From contig PWMU01000179.1 of the NCBI GenBank assembly GCA_003558065.1, positions 1 through 64,000 of the forward strand: a stretch of 64,000 bases of DNA, read 5' to 3'. How positions within the stretch are numbered: position 1 is the stretch's first letter; every line of letters begins with the position of its first letter. Source of the stretch: Opitutia bacterium (GTDB lineage: Bacteria > Verrucomicrobiota > Verrucomicrobiia > Opitutales > T3Sed10-336). This document shows, piece by piece, positions 56,086 to 63,359 of the stretch. The notes under the pieces are model-generated. The model searched no databases. It was not told the DNA's origin and saw only the letters and a list, made by a program, of their open reading frames with translations. Made by a program: the position numbers and the translations under genes.

Positions 56086-56178
56086 TTATTCGTTATTGGT
56101 TATCGGATATCGGCGATCACGTGATCGGTTGTCGGAATTCCGCCATGACACGAATAACGATCAACCGATAACCGATCG
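56086..56178. repeat. Two opposing heptamer arrays around a perfect palindrome
   Basis: Left arm: TTATTCG, TTATTGG, TTATCGG, ATATCGG, then the 14-bp perfect palindrome CGATCACGTGATCG (56114-56127), then TTGTCGG. Right arm, in inverted order: CGAATAA, CGATCAA, CCGATAA, CCGATCG (56151-56178). The two arms are largely complementary, so the whole 93 bp can fold back. It fills the gap between the convergent ArsR-methyltransferase and phosphoesterase stops. Confidence 0.65.
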
Positions 56179-56184
56179 CCCCGC

Positions 56185-57111
56185 TCACCCCAGCGTAACC
56201 AGGGCGATCTCGGGACGGCAATTGATCCGGACCCGCGTCCGGATGACTCCGAGGCCGCGATTGACCAGCATGGTCCGCCCGCCCTCCTGGAAAAGGCCCT
56301 CGGCATAACGGCTTCCGTATCTGGAGGGGATATGCCCGGGAAGAGCTCCGTAGAAGGGAATTCGCACCTGGCCGCCGTGAGTGTGCCCGGCAAAAATCAG
56401 GGCATTCCGGGGGTCCTCCATCTCAGGAAAAAGGTCCGGATTGTGCATAAGGACAATTGCCGGAGCGGCGGGATCGATTCCCTCAAAGGCTTTCCGCAAA
56501 TCAATCACCTCGGTCCCAAAGTCACGCAATCCGACCAGCGGCAGGTGCTGACCTGCCCGTTCCAGCAGAATATTTGAATCCTGCAAGAGCGGAATCCCGG
56601 CGCGAGCCATTACTTCGGTCACCTCATGATAAGCTGCTGCAACATCATGATTTCCCATCACGGCATAAACGCCAAGATCCGCCCGAAGCCGGCCCAGTAA
56701 CGATTCGAGCGGCTCGACAAAACGCTTCCGGATCTCCGGCCGCCCGACATCCTCATCCATCGTAACGTAATCGCCGGTCAGCACGACAAGGTCGGGGTTC
56801 AGTGCATTTGTGATTTCAATACACTCATCCAGGTAACCGAGCGGGACGATGTCGCTGTGATGCAGATCGGTAAGTTGCGCGATCCTCAAACCGCTGAATG
56901 CCTCCGGCAGCCCTTCCAGCGTGATGCGTCGCCGGCTCACGACCGGGTTGTAAGGCGAGTAATGAAAGGCATTCCAATAGCTTCCCGCCCCGGCTGCAGC
57001 GGTCACCCCGAGAATCTTCAAGAATCGCCGGCGGCTCAACCGACGCCCATCCCTCCCGCCGGCGGCGGGCATTTGCATGAGATAAGGGCGTTCGCGTTCC
57101 CGTTGATTCAT
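56185..57111 (-). CDS. Tat-exported calcineurin-like metallophosphoesterase (YkuE type)
   Basis: 308 residues. A twin-arginine signal (LSRRRFLKILGVTAAAGAG, about 25-43) directs it to the periplasm folded. The metallophosphoesterase core shows AQLTDLHHSD, LTGDYVTMD, GNHDVAAA, LMHNPDLF and GHTHGGQVRIP, all metal ligands present. Relatives hydrolyse phosphodiesters such as UDP-diacylglucosamine or phospholipid groups; the substrate here is open. Confidence 0.9.
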   Translation of the reverse strand: MNQRERERPYLMQMPAAGGRDGRRLSRRRFLKILGVTAAAGAGSYWNAFHYSPYNPVVSRRRITLEGLPEAFSGLRIAQLTDLHHSDIVPLGYLDECIEITNALNPDLVVLTGDYVTMDEDVGRPEIRKRFVEPLESLLGRLRADLGVYAVMGNHDVAAAYHEVTEVMARAGIPLLQDSNILLERAGQHLPLVGLRDFGTEVIDLRKAFEGIDPAAPAIVLMHNPDLFPEMEDPRNALIFAGHTHGGQVRIPFYGALPGHIPSRYGSRYAEGLFQEGGRTMLVNRGLGVIRTRVRINCRPEIALVTLG

Positions 57112-57260
57112 GATCCGCTTATTGATAAATCCGAAGTCGAAGCAAAATCCCGGACGCGCCCGGGGGGAACGCGACAGATGAACCTCGGCATGAAGGTCAT
57201 CATCCGGAAATCCGGGACAGACGCAAGCCTGTGCGGTTTCAACAAGAGGTAAAAAACCCT

Positions 57261-57289
57261 TTCACAATTGTTTAATTTTCCTTTTGAAT
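57261..57289 (+). promoter_or_regulatory. Candidate promoter of the DUF2062 gene
   Basis: TTCACA at 57261-57266 (five of six consensus bases) and TTGAAT at 57284-57289 (four of six), 17 bp apart, in an AT-rich patch. Transcription would start near 57296. This argues for the ATG at 57351 rather than the one at 57288 as the start of the following gene. Confidence 0.4.
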
Positions 57290-57350
57290 GAACCTTTCCC
57301 TGCCGGCCGGTTCCATTTACCGGACGGTGGATTCTCTTGCGTATCTTTGC

Positions 57351-57911
57351 ATGGACAGCGAGCACGACAGATTAAAAATGCTGCGACACGCCCGAATTCG
57401 GCGGGTGAAGCAGCTTTTGCGATGGCTCCCCCGCCGCACCAATATCCAGCGCTACCCCGTGCTCAAGTGGTTTTCCGAACGGGCACGCAAACACCCCTTT
57501 CTCTGGTCGTTCAAAGTCGCGAACACGACGCCCGCCTTCTATGCCGGCTCGATCATCGCCTTTCTCCCCCTGTACGGCATCCAGCTTGGCCTGGCGTTTT
57601 TTGCCGCCGTTTTTTTCCGCGCGAACCTTCCGATCCTGTGCGGGCTTCAGTTACTCAGCAATCCCCTGTCGGTACCGATCATTTACCCGCTCAATTTTTT
57701 TGTCGGCAAGCGGGCCATTCATTTCTTCGCCTTCGGTGGCGACCCGGGCAACTGGGCCAACTGGTTCAATTCCCTCATGGTGGGCGGGTTCATCATCGGC
57801 CTCATTTTCGGAGCCGTGATCGACTGCCTGTACCGGGTCGCCGCCTGGCAGGCGGCGACACAGTACCAGAGAATCAAAGCGCACCGTGAGACAACGCGGC
57901 ACGAGGATTAA
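57351..57911 (+). CDS. DUF2062 family membrane protein
   Basis: 186 residues from the ATG at 57351 (alternatives at 57288 and 57378). A basic N-terminal segment (HARIRRVKQLLRWLPRRTNI) is followed by the DUF2062 core with FAGSIIAFLPLYGIQLGLAF-like helices, LLSNPLSVPIIYPLNFFVGK and a last helix VGGFIIGLIFGAVIDCLYRV. DUF2062 proteins are small inner-membrane proteins of unknown role. The 239-bp gap upstream holds the candidate promoter and nothing else clear. Convergent with the M16 peptidase, 12 bp apart. Confidence 0.78.
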   Translation: MDSEHDRLKMLRHARIRRVKQLLRWLPRRTNIQRYPVLKWFSERARKHPFLWSFKVANTTPAFYAGSIIAFLPLYGIQLGLAFFAAVFFRANLPILCGLQLLSNPLSVPIIYPLNFFVGKRAIHFFAFGGDPGNWANWFNSLMVGGFIIGLIFGAVIDCLYRVAAWQAATQYQRIKAHRETTRHED

Positions 57912-57923
57912 TGGCTCTGGCGT

Positions 57924-60812
57924 TCAATAAACGGATTCGGCCGGAACCCCGCCCTCATCCGGTTCAAGGACCTCGCCTTCCGCATCCACCGGAATCACCA
58001 AAACCCGCAGGGCCTGATCCGGGTGTAGGTAGTCGCGGGCCAGGGATTCCAGATCCCCGGCGGTTATCGACTCGAAGTCCTCGGACATCCGCCGCGCCCA
58101 TTCGAGGCGCTGCGGATACTCCTGGGAACTGGCGAGGACCGAGTTGATCCAGTAGCTGTTCTCCCGAACGGTATCGCGCAACGAGGTCAGCACGGGGCGC
58201 AGGGCCCGCTGGAGTTCACTCTCGGAAATTTCACCTCCGTGAAGCTCGCCGGCGATCTCCACAACAACAGCCGCGACCTCATCCGCTTTTTCCGGATCGA
58301 CGCCGACGAAACCGAAAAACCAGCCGTAATCGCGGTAGGTGTCGCTCGTGTCGCTGACGGCCCGGGGACTGTAGGCCTCGCCCATTTCCTCGCGGATGCG
58401 CACCCGCATCCGGTCCGAAAAAACGCGGGAGAGGACGCTCAACCGGCGATTCCGTTCGATATCCCACATGTCGGTTGTGGGCCAATAGACGGCAGCCACG
58501 GCACTCGGAATCCGGGATTCGAATTCAAACCGCTTTTCGCGGCCGCCTTCCGGCTTAGAAACTACCCGTTTACCGGAGAGCTCTTCCTTCTCCGAGGCCC
58601 GCTCCGGCAAGGCCCCCAGCGTGGCGGCCACTTTTTCCACAACCGCGTCCGGATCCCCGAAATCGCCCACCAGGGAAATTTCCAGGTAGCCGCTGTCGAG
58701 CGGCTTTTCAAGCCAGGAGCGCACATCGCCCAGATCCAGCTCGAGCACCGCCTCTTTTGGCGGCAACCCGAACCGGTAATCATCGCCGGCCAGGAAACGC
58801 GCGACACGGTCCCGCAGGACTCCGCCGGCCGTGTGACTGGCTTCCGTGTACACCTCGTCAAACCGGTCCCGGGCACGGCGCAAGGCCTCGTCCCGATACC
58901 CCGGATCCGCAATATACGCCGCCAGCAAGTGCAACTGGGCCTCCAGATCGTCCGGGGTCGTGGTTCCGCGGAAGGAGAAGGCGTCGTCTGAGACGGAAAA
59001 ACGCCACCCGACGTTGCGACCGGCGAAAATCCGGCGGAGTTGATCGGATGAATGTTCGCCGAGACCGCCGCGAATGAAGGTTTCCGAAGCGAGCAGCGCC
59101 AGGCCCGGCTGCTCTTCCGGCTCGGTCAACCGGCCTCCGCCCAGCCGGACCGCCAGCCGCACCTCGTTCGACGAAAAATCGGTCTGTTTCAAGTTGAGCC
59201 GAACCCCGTTCTCAAAGGCAAGCTGGTGGATATCGAGATCCTCGATGTGCTTCCGTTCCGCAACGCTCCCCGGCGCGCCGAACGAATCGTAAGCAAACGC
59301 TACGTCCTCGAACGCTTCGGGCGGTTCCACTTCGGTGGCGGCGCTTTTCCGGTAAACGGCCAGGATCGTTTCCTCGGGATCGGGGAATTCGACATTGCCG
59401 GCCACGAAAAAAAACCGGTTTCCCTCCGGAAACGCCTCCCGCAGGGCCTCCCGGCACGCCTCCACGGTCAGATTCTCCAAAGCCGGCTTCATGAGCGCCA
59501 GCTCGGAATGGGGGTCGGTAAAAACCGTGTTTCCGGAAAACGAAGCTACCAGGCCCTCGGCGAGATCGCGCGAGCGGCGGGTCGGCGCCTGCCGGGCGGC
59601 TTCTTCGAAAGAATTGATGAGATTGGCACGAACCTCCCGCAGTTCTCCCTCCCGAAACCCGAAATCGAGCGCCCGGCGAAGCTCGCGTTCGCCCGTTTCG
59701 AGCGCCTCTTCCCAGTCGCCCGGACGGGAATGCAACTCGACTGAGGCGTTGGTGAAAAAGTCGAAAAGGTCGTAGGCGGCCACCGAGGCCCGTGAAAACG
59801 GCGCGCCCTCCTCCTGCGCCAGTACGTCGAGTCGCCGGTTCAGCATCTGCATGGCGACCGAACGCTTCAGTTTCTCAAGGCGATGGGCGGAAGTGTCCGG
59901 GCGCGGTTCGTAGGCCTGCACGCTCTGGATGGCCACCCGGGTGGTTGACGCTTCCGTTTCGGAATGCAGGCGGGCGGCGCCGTCCCGGGCCGCCACCCGG
60001 CCGAGTTCCGGCTCATCCGGCTCCGGGCGCTTCGCTTCAAACCCCCCGAACTGTTCTTCGATCAGCGGCTCGACGTCCTCCGGGTCCACTTCGCCCACGA
60101 TGACAATCCCGGTACGTTCCGGACGGTACCAGGACTCGAAAAAATCGAGCAAATCCTCGCGCCCCGCACTCTCGAGCACCTCCCGTGCCCCGATGGGAAA
60201 ACGATCAGGGATGATCGAATCGGGCAACAGAAAGGCAAATTCTTCGAGGGCGGTGCGAAAACGGACGGAATCGCGGGAGCGCTTTTCACTGAGAATGACT
60301 CCGCGTTCGGACTCCACCTCTTCCTCTTCGATCAGCATCCGGTCGACAAAATCACGCAGGACCAGGAGGGCCTCGTCGACCGAGGAACGGTCGTTGTCCG
60401 GCAACTCGATCTGGTAAACGGTTCTGTCGAACCCCGTGTACGCATTGGTGTCGGCGCCGAAACTCATTCCCAGGTTCTGAAAATACTCCACAAGCGTTCC
60501 CGCTTCGAAGTTTTCCGTTCCGTTGAACGCCATGTGCTCCAGATAGTGCGCCAGTCCCCGCTGGTCCTCGCGCTCCTGCAGCGAACCCGCACGAACAAAA
60601 AGGCGAAGACTGACCCGGCCGCGCGGCTCCTGATTCGGCATGATCGCGTAACGCAGCCCGTTTTCCAGTTCGCCGAACACCACGCTCGCATCCGGCGAAA
60701 GGTCGCTTTGTTCAAAAGGCCAGGATTCGGACTCCGCCGCTCCCTGCAGGAGTACGGAGCCGCACAGCAGGACGGCAACGGTCGCGAAAAGGTTTCTCCA
60801 GATCATAATCAT
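57924..60812 (-). CDS. M16 family zinc metallopeptidase (pitrilysin-like), exported
   Basis: 962 residues, a full two-half M16B-type enzyme. A signal peptide (LFATVAVLLCGSVLLQGA) is followed by the inverted zinc motif H89-x2-E92-H93 (LAHYLEHMAFNGTENF) with the third ligand E169 76 residues later, within VESERGVILSE, the normal spacing. The later half has the inactive M16_C layout. Relatives degrade peptides in the periplasm or process outer-membrane components. It is followed downstream by the convergent DUF2062 gene. Confidence 0.92.
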   Translation of the reverse strand: MIMIWRNLFATVAVLLCGSVLLQGAAESESWPFEQSDLSPDASVVFGELENGLRYAIMPNQEPRGRVSLRLFVRAGSLQEREDQRGLAHYLEHMAFNGTENFEAGTLVEYFQNLGMSFGADTNAYTGFDRTVYQIELPDNDRSSVDEALLVLRDFVDRMLIEEEEVESERGVILSEKRSRDSVRFRTALEEFAFLLPDSIIPDRFPIGAREVLESAGREDLLDFFESWYRPERTGIVIVGEVDPEDVEPLIEEQFGGFEAKRPEPDEPELGRVAARDGAARLHSETEASTTRVAIQSVQAYEPRPDTSAHRLEKLKRSVAMQMLNRRLDVLAQEEGAPFSRASVAAYDLFDFFTNASVELHSRPGDWEEALETGERELRRALDFGFREGELREVRANLINSFEEAARQAPTRRSRDLAEGLVASFSGNTVFTDPHSELALMKPALENLTVEACREALREAFPEGNRFFFVAGNVEFPDPEETILAVYRKSAATEVEPPEAFEDVAFAYDSFGAPGSVAERKHIEDLDIHQLAFENGVRLNLKQTDFSSNEVRLAVRLGGGRLTEPEEQPGLALLASETFIRGGLGEHSSDQLRRIFAGRNVGWRFSVSDDAFSFRGTTTPDDLEAQLHLLAAYIADPGYRDEALRRARDRFDEVYTEASHTAGGVLRDRVARFLAGDDYRFGLPPKEAVLELDLGDVRSWLEKPLDSGYLEISLVGDFGDPDAVVEKVAATLGALPERASEKEELSGKRVVSKPEGGREKRFEFESRIPSAVAAVYWPTTDMWDIERNRRLSVLSRVFSDRMRVRIREEMGEAYSPRAVSDTSDTYRDYGWFFGFVGVDPEKADEVAAVVVEIAGELHGGEISESELQRALRPVLTSLRDTVRENSYWINSVLASSQEYPQRLEWARRMSEDFESITAGDLESLARDYLHPDQALRVLVIPVDAEGEVLEPDEGGVPAESVY

Positions 60813-60910
60813 TTCAGTGTGAATTCAAATTGCGGATTCTACGAGTAGACGACAGGAAAAACAGAGCTTTGCTCAATTTTTATAAAAACCCGGTCTGTGA
60901 CATTGTGACA

Positions 60911-61008
60911 TTCCCGTCCCCTGCCTCCCGTCCCCTGTCCCCTGTCTCCTGCCCCCTGTCCCCTGCCTCCCGCCCCCTGTCCCCTGCCTCCTGCCTCCCG
61001 TCCCCTGT
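60911..61008. repeat. Heptamer tandem array, 14 units of consensus CYCCYGY
   Basis: An unbroken 7-bp period for 98 bp: units include TTCCCGT, CCCCTGC, CTCCCGT, CCCCTGT, CTCCTGC and CTCCCGC. The array ends five bases before the stop codon of the GHMP kinase gene, on whose sense strand it would be a G-rich tail (units such as ACAGGGG and GCAGGGG). Between the array and the M16 gene (60813-60910) there is nothing clear. Confidence 0.85.
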
Positions 61009-61012
61009 CCCT

Positions 61013-62281
61013 TCAGTGAACCAGGCGCGGCGGCTCCTCTCCGGGCGGTGTCGTCCGAGCCAGCATCGCCTGTGCGTGGGAAAGACCCTGCCGACTCACC
61101 AGGGCCACCACCGTGCCCTCGACGCCGTCGCCGCAAAGCCGCGCCCCGTACACGCCCCGGTCCGGTCCCAGGTCCATGAGGGCATCGACCCGGCGGTCCG
61201 CTTCCGCGCATCCCAAACCGGCCGGGGCCAACCCTTCGTGGGATTGAAGCATGAGCTCCCCGACCTGACCGAGAATCTCCTCACGGTTGTCCGCGTCCAG
61301 CCCGCGCAACAATGACAGCGCCAGCGTGCAGCGAAAATGTTCTTCAATCGGAAAGCGCAGCGCCGCGTTCACTTCATAGGTTTCCGATGGACACACCCGG
61401 AGCGGGGGTTCGATCGCGGTGTCGACCAGCTCTGTAAACAACGAACCCTTCATGCGCAGCGGAACGTTTTCCCGCGCGTGACGCAGGAACAGGGACAGGG
61501 GGATTTCCGCCGAGTAATGCCAGGCCCTCCCGAGGCACCGCTCAAGAATCTTTCGTCCCATGAAGGCGGCCGTGCGTGAGCGCAGAAGAGCTTCGCGCCT
61601 GGCTTTCCCGGCTTCGGCCCCCGGCCACCCAACCACCAGCAGATCCTCGGGCATCCGCGCCAACGGAAACAATTCATCCGGACGGCACAGGACCGGAAGC
61701 AGGGCCCCCGCCTCGGCGTGCGCGGGAGCCAGCTTGTCCGCCAGCGTCGAAGAATCCCCTATCAAATCCCTCCGTGCCTGGTGCGCGATGCGGCCGGCTT
61801 CGGTACTGAGGAACTGGCGCCCGGCGACCTTTTCCAACGCCAGCAAGACCGCGATCTGCACGGCCGAGCTCGCGCCGAGCCCGCCCCCGGCGGGAACCTC
61901 CGAGCGGATGGAGATCCGCAGCCCCTCCCCGAACACCCACACCCGCGTCTCGGAAAAAATCAGAAGACTGCCCAGCGGTAAACGCGCCCTCTCCGGCACC
62001 TCCGCCCGCTTGAACAGTGCCCGCAACTGGTGACGCGGAGCCCGGCGGCGCAGCGCCTCCTTAAAGGGTCGAAAATCGAGTTCGACCGGTTCCCCGCCCG
62101 CCTGTTCAACCGTGACGCCGTGCCCCTCGACCTCCTCAACGGTTACATGGACCTCGCGCGACAGAGGCATCTGGAGGACCAGCGCCCCCTGATGCCGGCT
62201 CGGCCCGCCGAGAAGGTCCACCCATCCCGGCGCCCGCGCCTCGGCCCTGGACCGCTGCCTGGCAGCACGATTAAAAAACAT
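61013..62281 (-). CDS. GHMP-superfamily kinase, galactokinase-like
   Basis: 422 residues from the ATG at 62281. The N-terminal substrate motif APGWVDLLGGPSRHQGALVL resembles the galactokinase-type GRxNLIG signature, and the ATP-binding motif 2 is clear in EVPAGGGLGASSAVQIAVLL. Motif 3 near the C-terminus reads LCGDGVEGTVVAL, where GGGFGG would be usual, so it is divergent. It should phosphorylate a sugar or related alcohol; the divergent substrate motifs make galactose uncertain. An in-frame extension upstream to 62380 covers a divergent promoter region and is not used. Divergent from the metal-uptake operon. Confidence 0.82.
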   Translation of the reverse strand: MFFNRAARQRSRAEARAPGWVDLLGGPSRHQGALVLQMPLSREVHVTVEEVEGHGVTVEQAGGEPVELDFRPFKEALRRRAPRHQLRALFKRAEVPERARLPLGSLLIFSETRVWVFGEGLRISIRSEVPAGGGLGASSAVQIAVLLALEKVAGRQFLSTEAGRIAHQARRDLIGDSSTLADKLAPAHAEAGALLPVLCRPDELFPLARMPEDLLVVGWPGAEAGKARREALLRSRTAAFMGRKILERCLGRAWHYSAEIPLSLFLRHARENVPLRMKGSLFTELVDTAIEPPLRVCPSETYEVNAALRFPIEEHFRCTLALSLLRGLDADNREEILGQVGELMLQSHEGLAPAGLGCAEADRRVDALMDLGPDRGVYGARLCGDGVEGTVVALVSRQGLSHAQAMLARTTPPGEEPPRLVH

Positions 62282-62331
62282 GGCACCTATCCCAAAACAC
62301 CGCGGGAGAACGGCGCGAGGAAAAATAATTT

Positions 62332-62347
62332 CAACAGTCAGCTGTTG
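62332..62347. promoter_or_regulatory. Inverted repeat CAACAG-TCAG-CTGTTG upstream of the metal ABC operon
   Basis: Six-base perfect arms with a four-base spacer, and near-symmetric flanks (TTT and CAAA). It lies 60-75 bp before the start of the metal-binding lipoprotein gene, a usual operator distance. A metal-dependent regulator is plausible but not shown. Confidence 0.4.
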
Positions 62348-62371
62348 CAAATTCCTGATAGAAGGCTTTTG

Positions 62372-62385
62372 TTTGATCAATCAAA
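62372..62385. promoter_or_regulatory. Palindrome TTTGAT-CA-ATCAAA overlapping the candidate -35
   Basis: Arms TTTGAT (62372-62377) and ATCAAA (62380-62385) with a 2-bp centre. It covers the -35 element of the candidate promoter at 62373-62401, so a protein bound here would block transcription. This fits repression by a metalloregulator such as MntR or Fur, which is inference from context. Confidence 0.45.
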
Positions 62386-62401
62386 TTACCAACAATCTAA
62401 T
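62373..62401 (+). promoter_or_regulatory. Candidate promoter of the metal ABC operon, possibly giving a leaderless mRNA
   Basis: TTGATC at 62373-62378 and TCTAAT at 62396-62401, 17 bp apart; the -10 matches five of six bases. Transcription would start near 62408, at or just before the ATG at 62409. No ribosome-binding site is visible before that ATG, which fits a leaderless transcript or a different promoter upstream. Confidence 0.4.
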
Positions 62402-62408
62402 AATAGAA

Positions 62409-63359
62409 ATGAGAAACCGCTTCCGCCAAAAATTTGACCGTCTGCTCAAAACCGGCGCGATTGCGCCACTCCTGCTCATCCTTTTCGGCTGCGGCCCCAA
62501 TGACCACGGCTCGGCGAATGACGACCGCCCGGTCGTGGTGACGAGCTTCACGGTTATTGAGGATTTCACCAGGCAGGTGGCCGGAGACCATATCAACGTG
62601 CGCGTCCTGGCGCCCGCGGGTGCCGAAGTTCACGAATGGGAGCTCTCTCCGCGGAATTTCATTGACCTGGAACGGGCCGACCTGGTGTTCACCAACGGTT
62701 TCGGCCTCGAACAATGGATTCCCCAACTCCGGGCGACTCTCTCGGACGGCGTCGACATCGTCCCTGTCGCTGAAAAGAGCGGTTACGAGACGATCCCCAT
62801 TCGCACGGGAGATCTGGAGGGCAACCCGGATCCTCACCTGTGGATGGATCCCCGGGCGGTGGCGGCCTACGTCGAGGTCATCCGCGACCGGCTGATCGAA
62901 CTCGATCCCGCCCACGAAGCGAGCTACCGTGAGAACGCGGAAAACTACCTGGAGAAACTCGACACCCTCCATTCGGAGTTGGAGCGTCACTATTCCGCCA
63001 TTGCGGAAGACAAACGACTGCTGGTTACCAGCGAGGCGGCCTTTCTCTACTTCGCCAAGCGCTACGGATTTCGTCACGAGGGCATCTGGGGAAGCAATGC
63101 GGAGGAAGAAGGCACGCCCCGGCAGATCGCCCGGATCATTGATCTGATCCGCGAGCGGGAACCGGCCGCGCTTTTCTGGGAAAGCACGATTACCGACCGC
63201 TACGTGCAAAGCGTCTCGGAAGAGACCGGCGTCCCGATCGCCGGCCCGCTCTACGTCGACTCGCTGGGCGGGCCCGGCTCGGGCGCCGAGTCCTACCTCG
63301 ACCTGATGCGCTCCAACGCGAAGCTGATCGTCGAAGCCTTGACGGGAGGAGACGCATGA
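62409..63359 (+). CDS. Metal ABC transporter substrate-binding lipoprotein, Mn/Fe type (cluster A-I)
   Basis: 316 residues. A lipoprotein signal with lipobox LFGC (LLLILFGCGPND) anchors it to the membrane. The fold and ligand set follow PsaA/MntC: H in GAEVHEWELSPRN, H in NPDPHLWMDPR, E in the SEAAFLYFAKRYGF and EEEGTPRQIA region, and D in STITDRYVQ. The third position lies in SEAAF, as in manganese binders, and there is no His-rich loop, so zinc is less likely. The start at 62409 gives the lipoprotein signal; an open frame further upstream covers the divergent promoter region. The ATGA overlap with the ATPase gene shows co-translation. Confidence 0.85.
   Translation: MRNRFRQKFDRLLKTGAIAPLLLILFGCGPNDHGSANDDRPVVVTSFTVIEDFTRQVAGDHINVRVLAPAGAEVHEWELSPRNFIDLERADLVFTNGFGLEQWIPQLRATLSDGVDIVPVAEKSGYETIPIRTGDLEGNPDPHLWMDPRAVAAYVEVIRDRLIELDPAHEASYRENAENYLEKLDTLHSELERHYSAIAEDKRLLVTSEAAFLYFAKRYGFRHEGIWGSNAEEEGTPRQIARIIDLIREREPAALFWESTITDRYVQSVSEETGVPIAGPLYVDSLGGPGSGAESYLDLMRSNAKLIVEALTGGDA

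Noticed and set aside
60911-61008. CRISPR array
   Set aside because: Units are 7 bp without spacers and no cas genes are near.
60873-61211. Open frame with a repeating Arg-Gln-Gly-Thr-Gly peptide
   Set aside because: It is the translation of the 7-bp repeat array plus an antisense part of the GHMP kinase; a 7-bp repeat automatically gives a 7-residue peptide repeat.
62409-63359. Zinc-specific ZnuA
   Set aside because: No His-rich loop, and the third ligand region (SEAAFLYF, EEEGTP) matches manganese/iron binders better.
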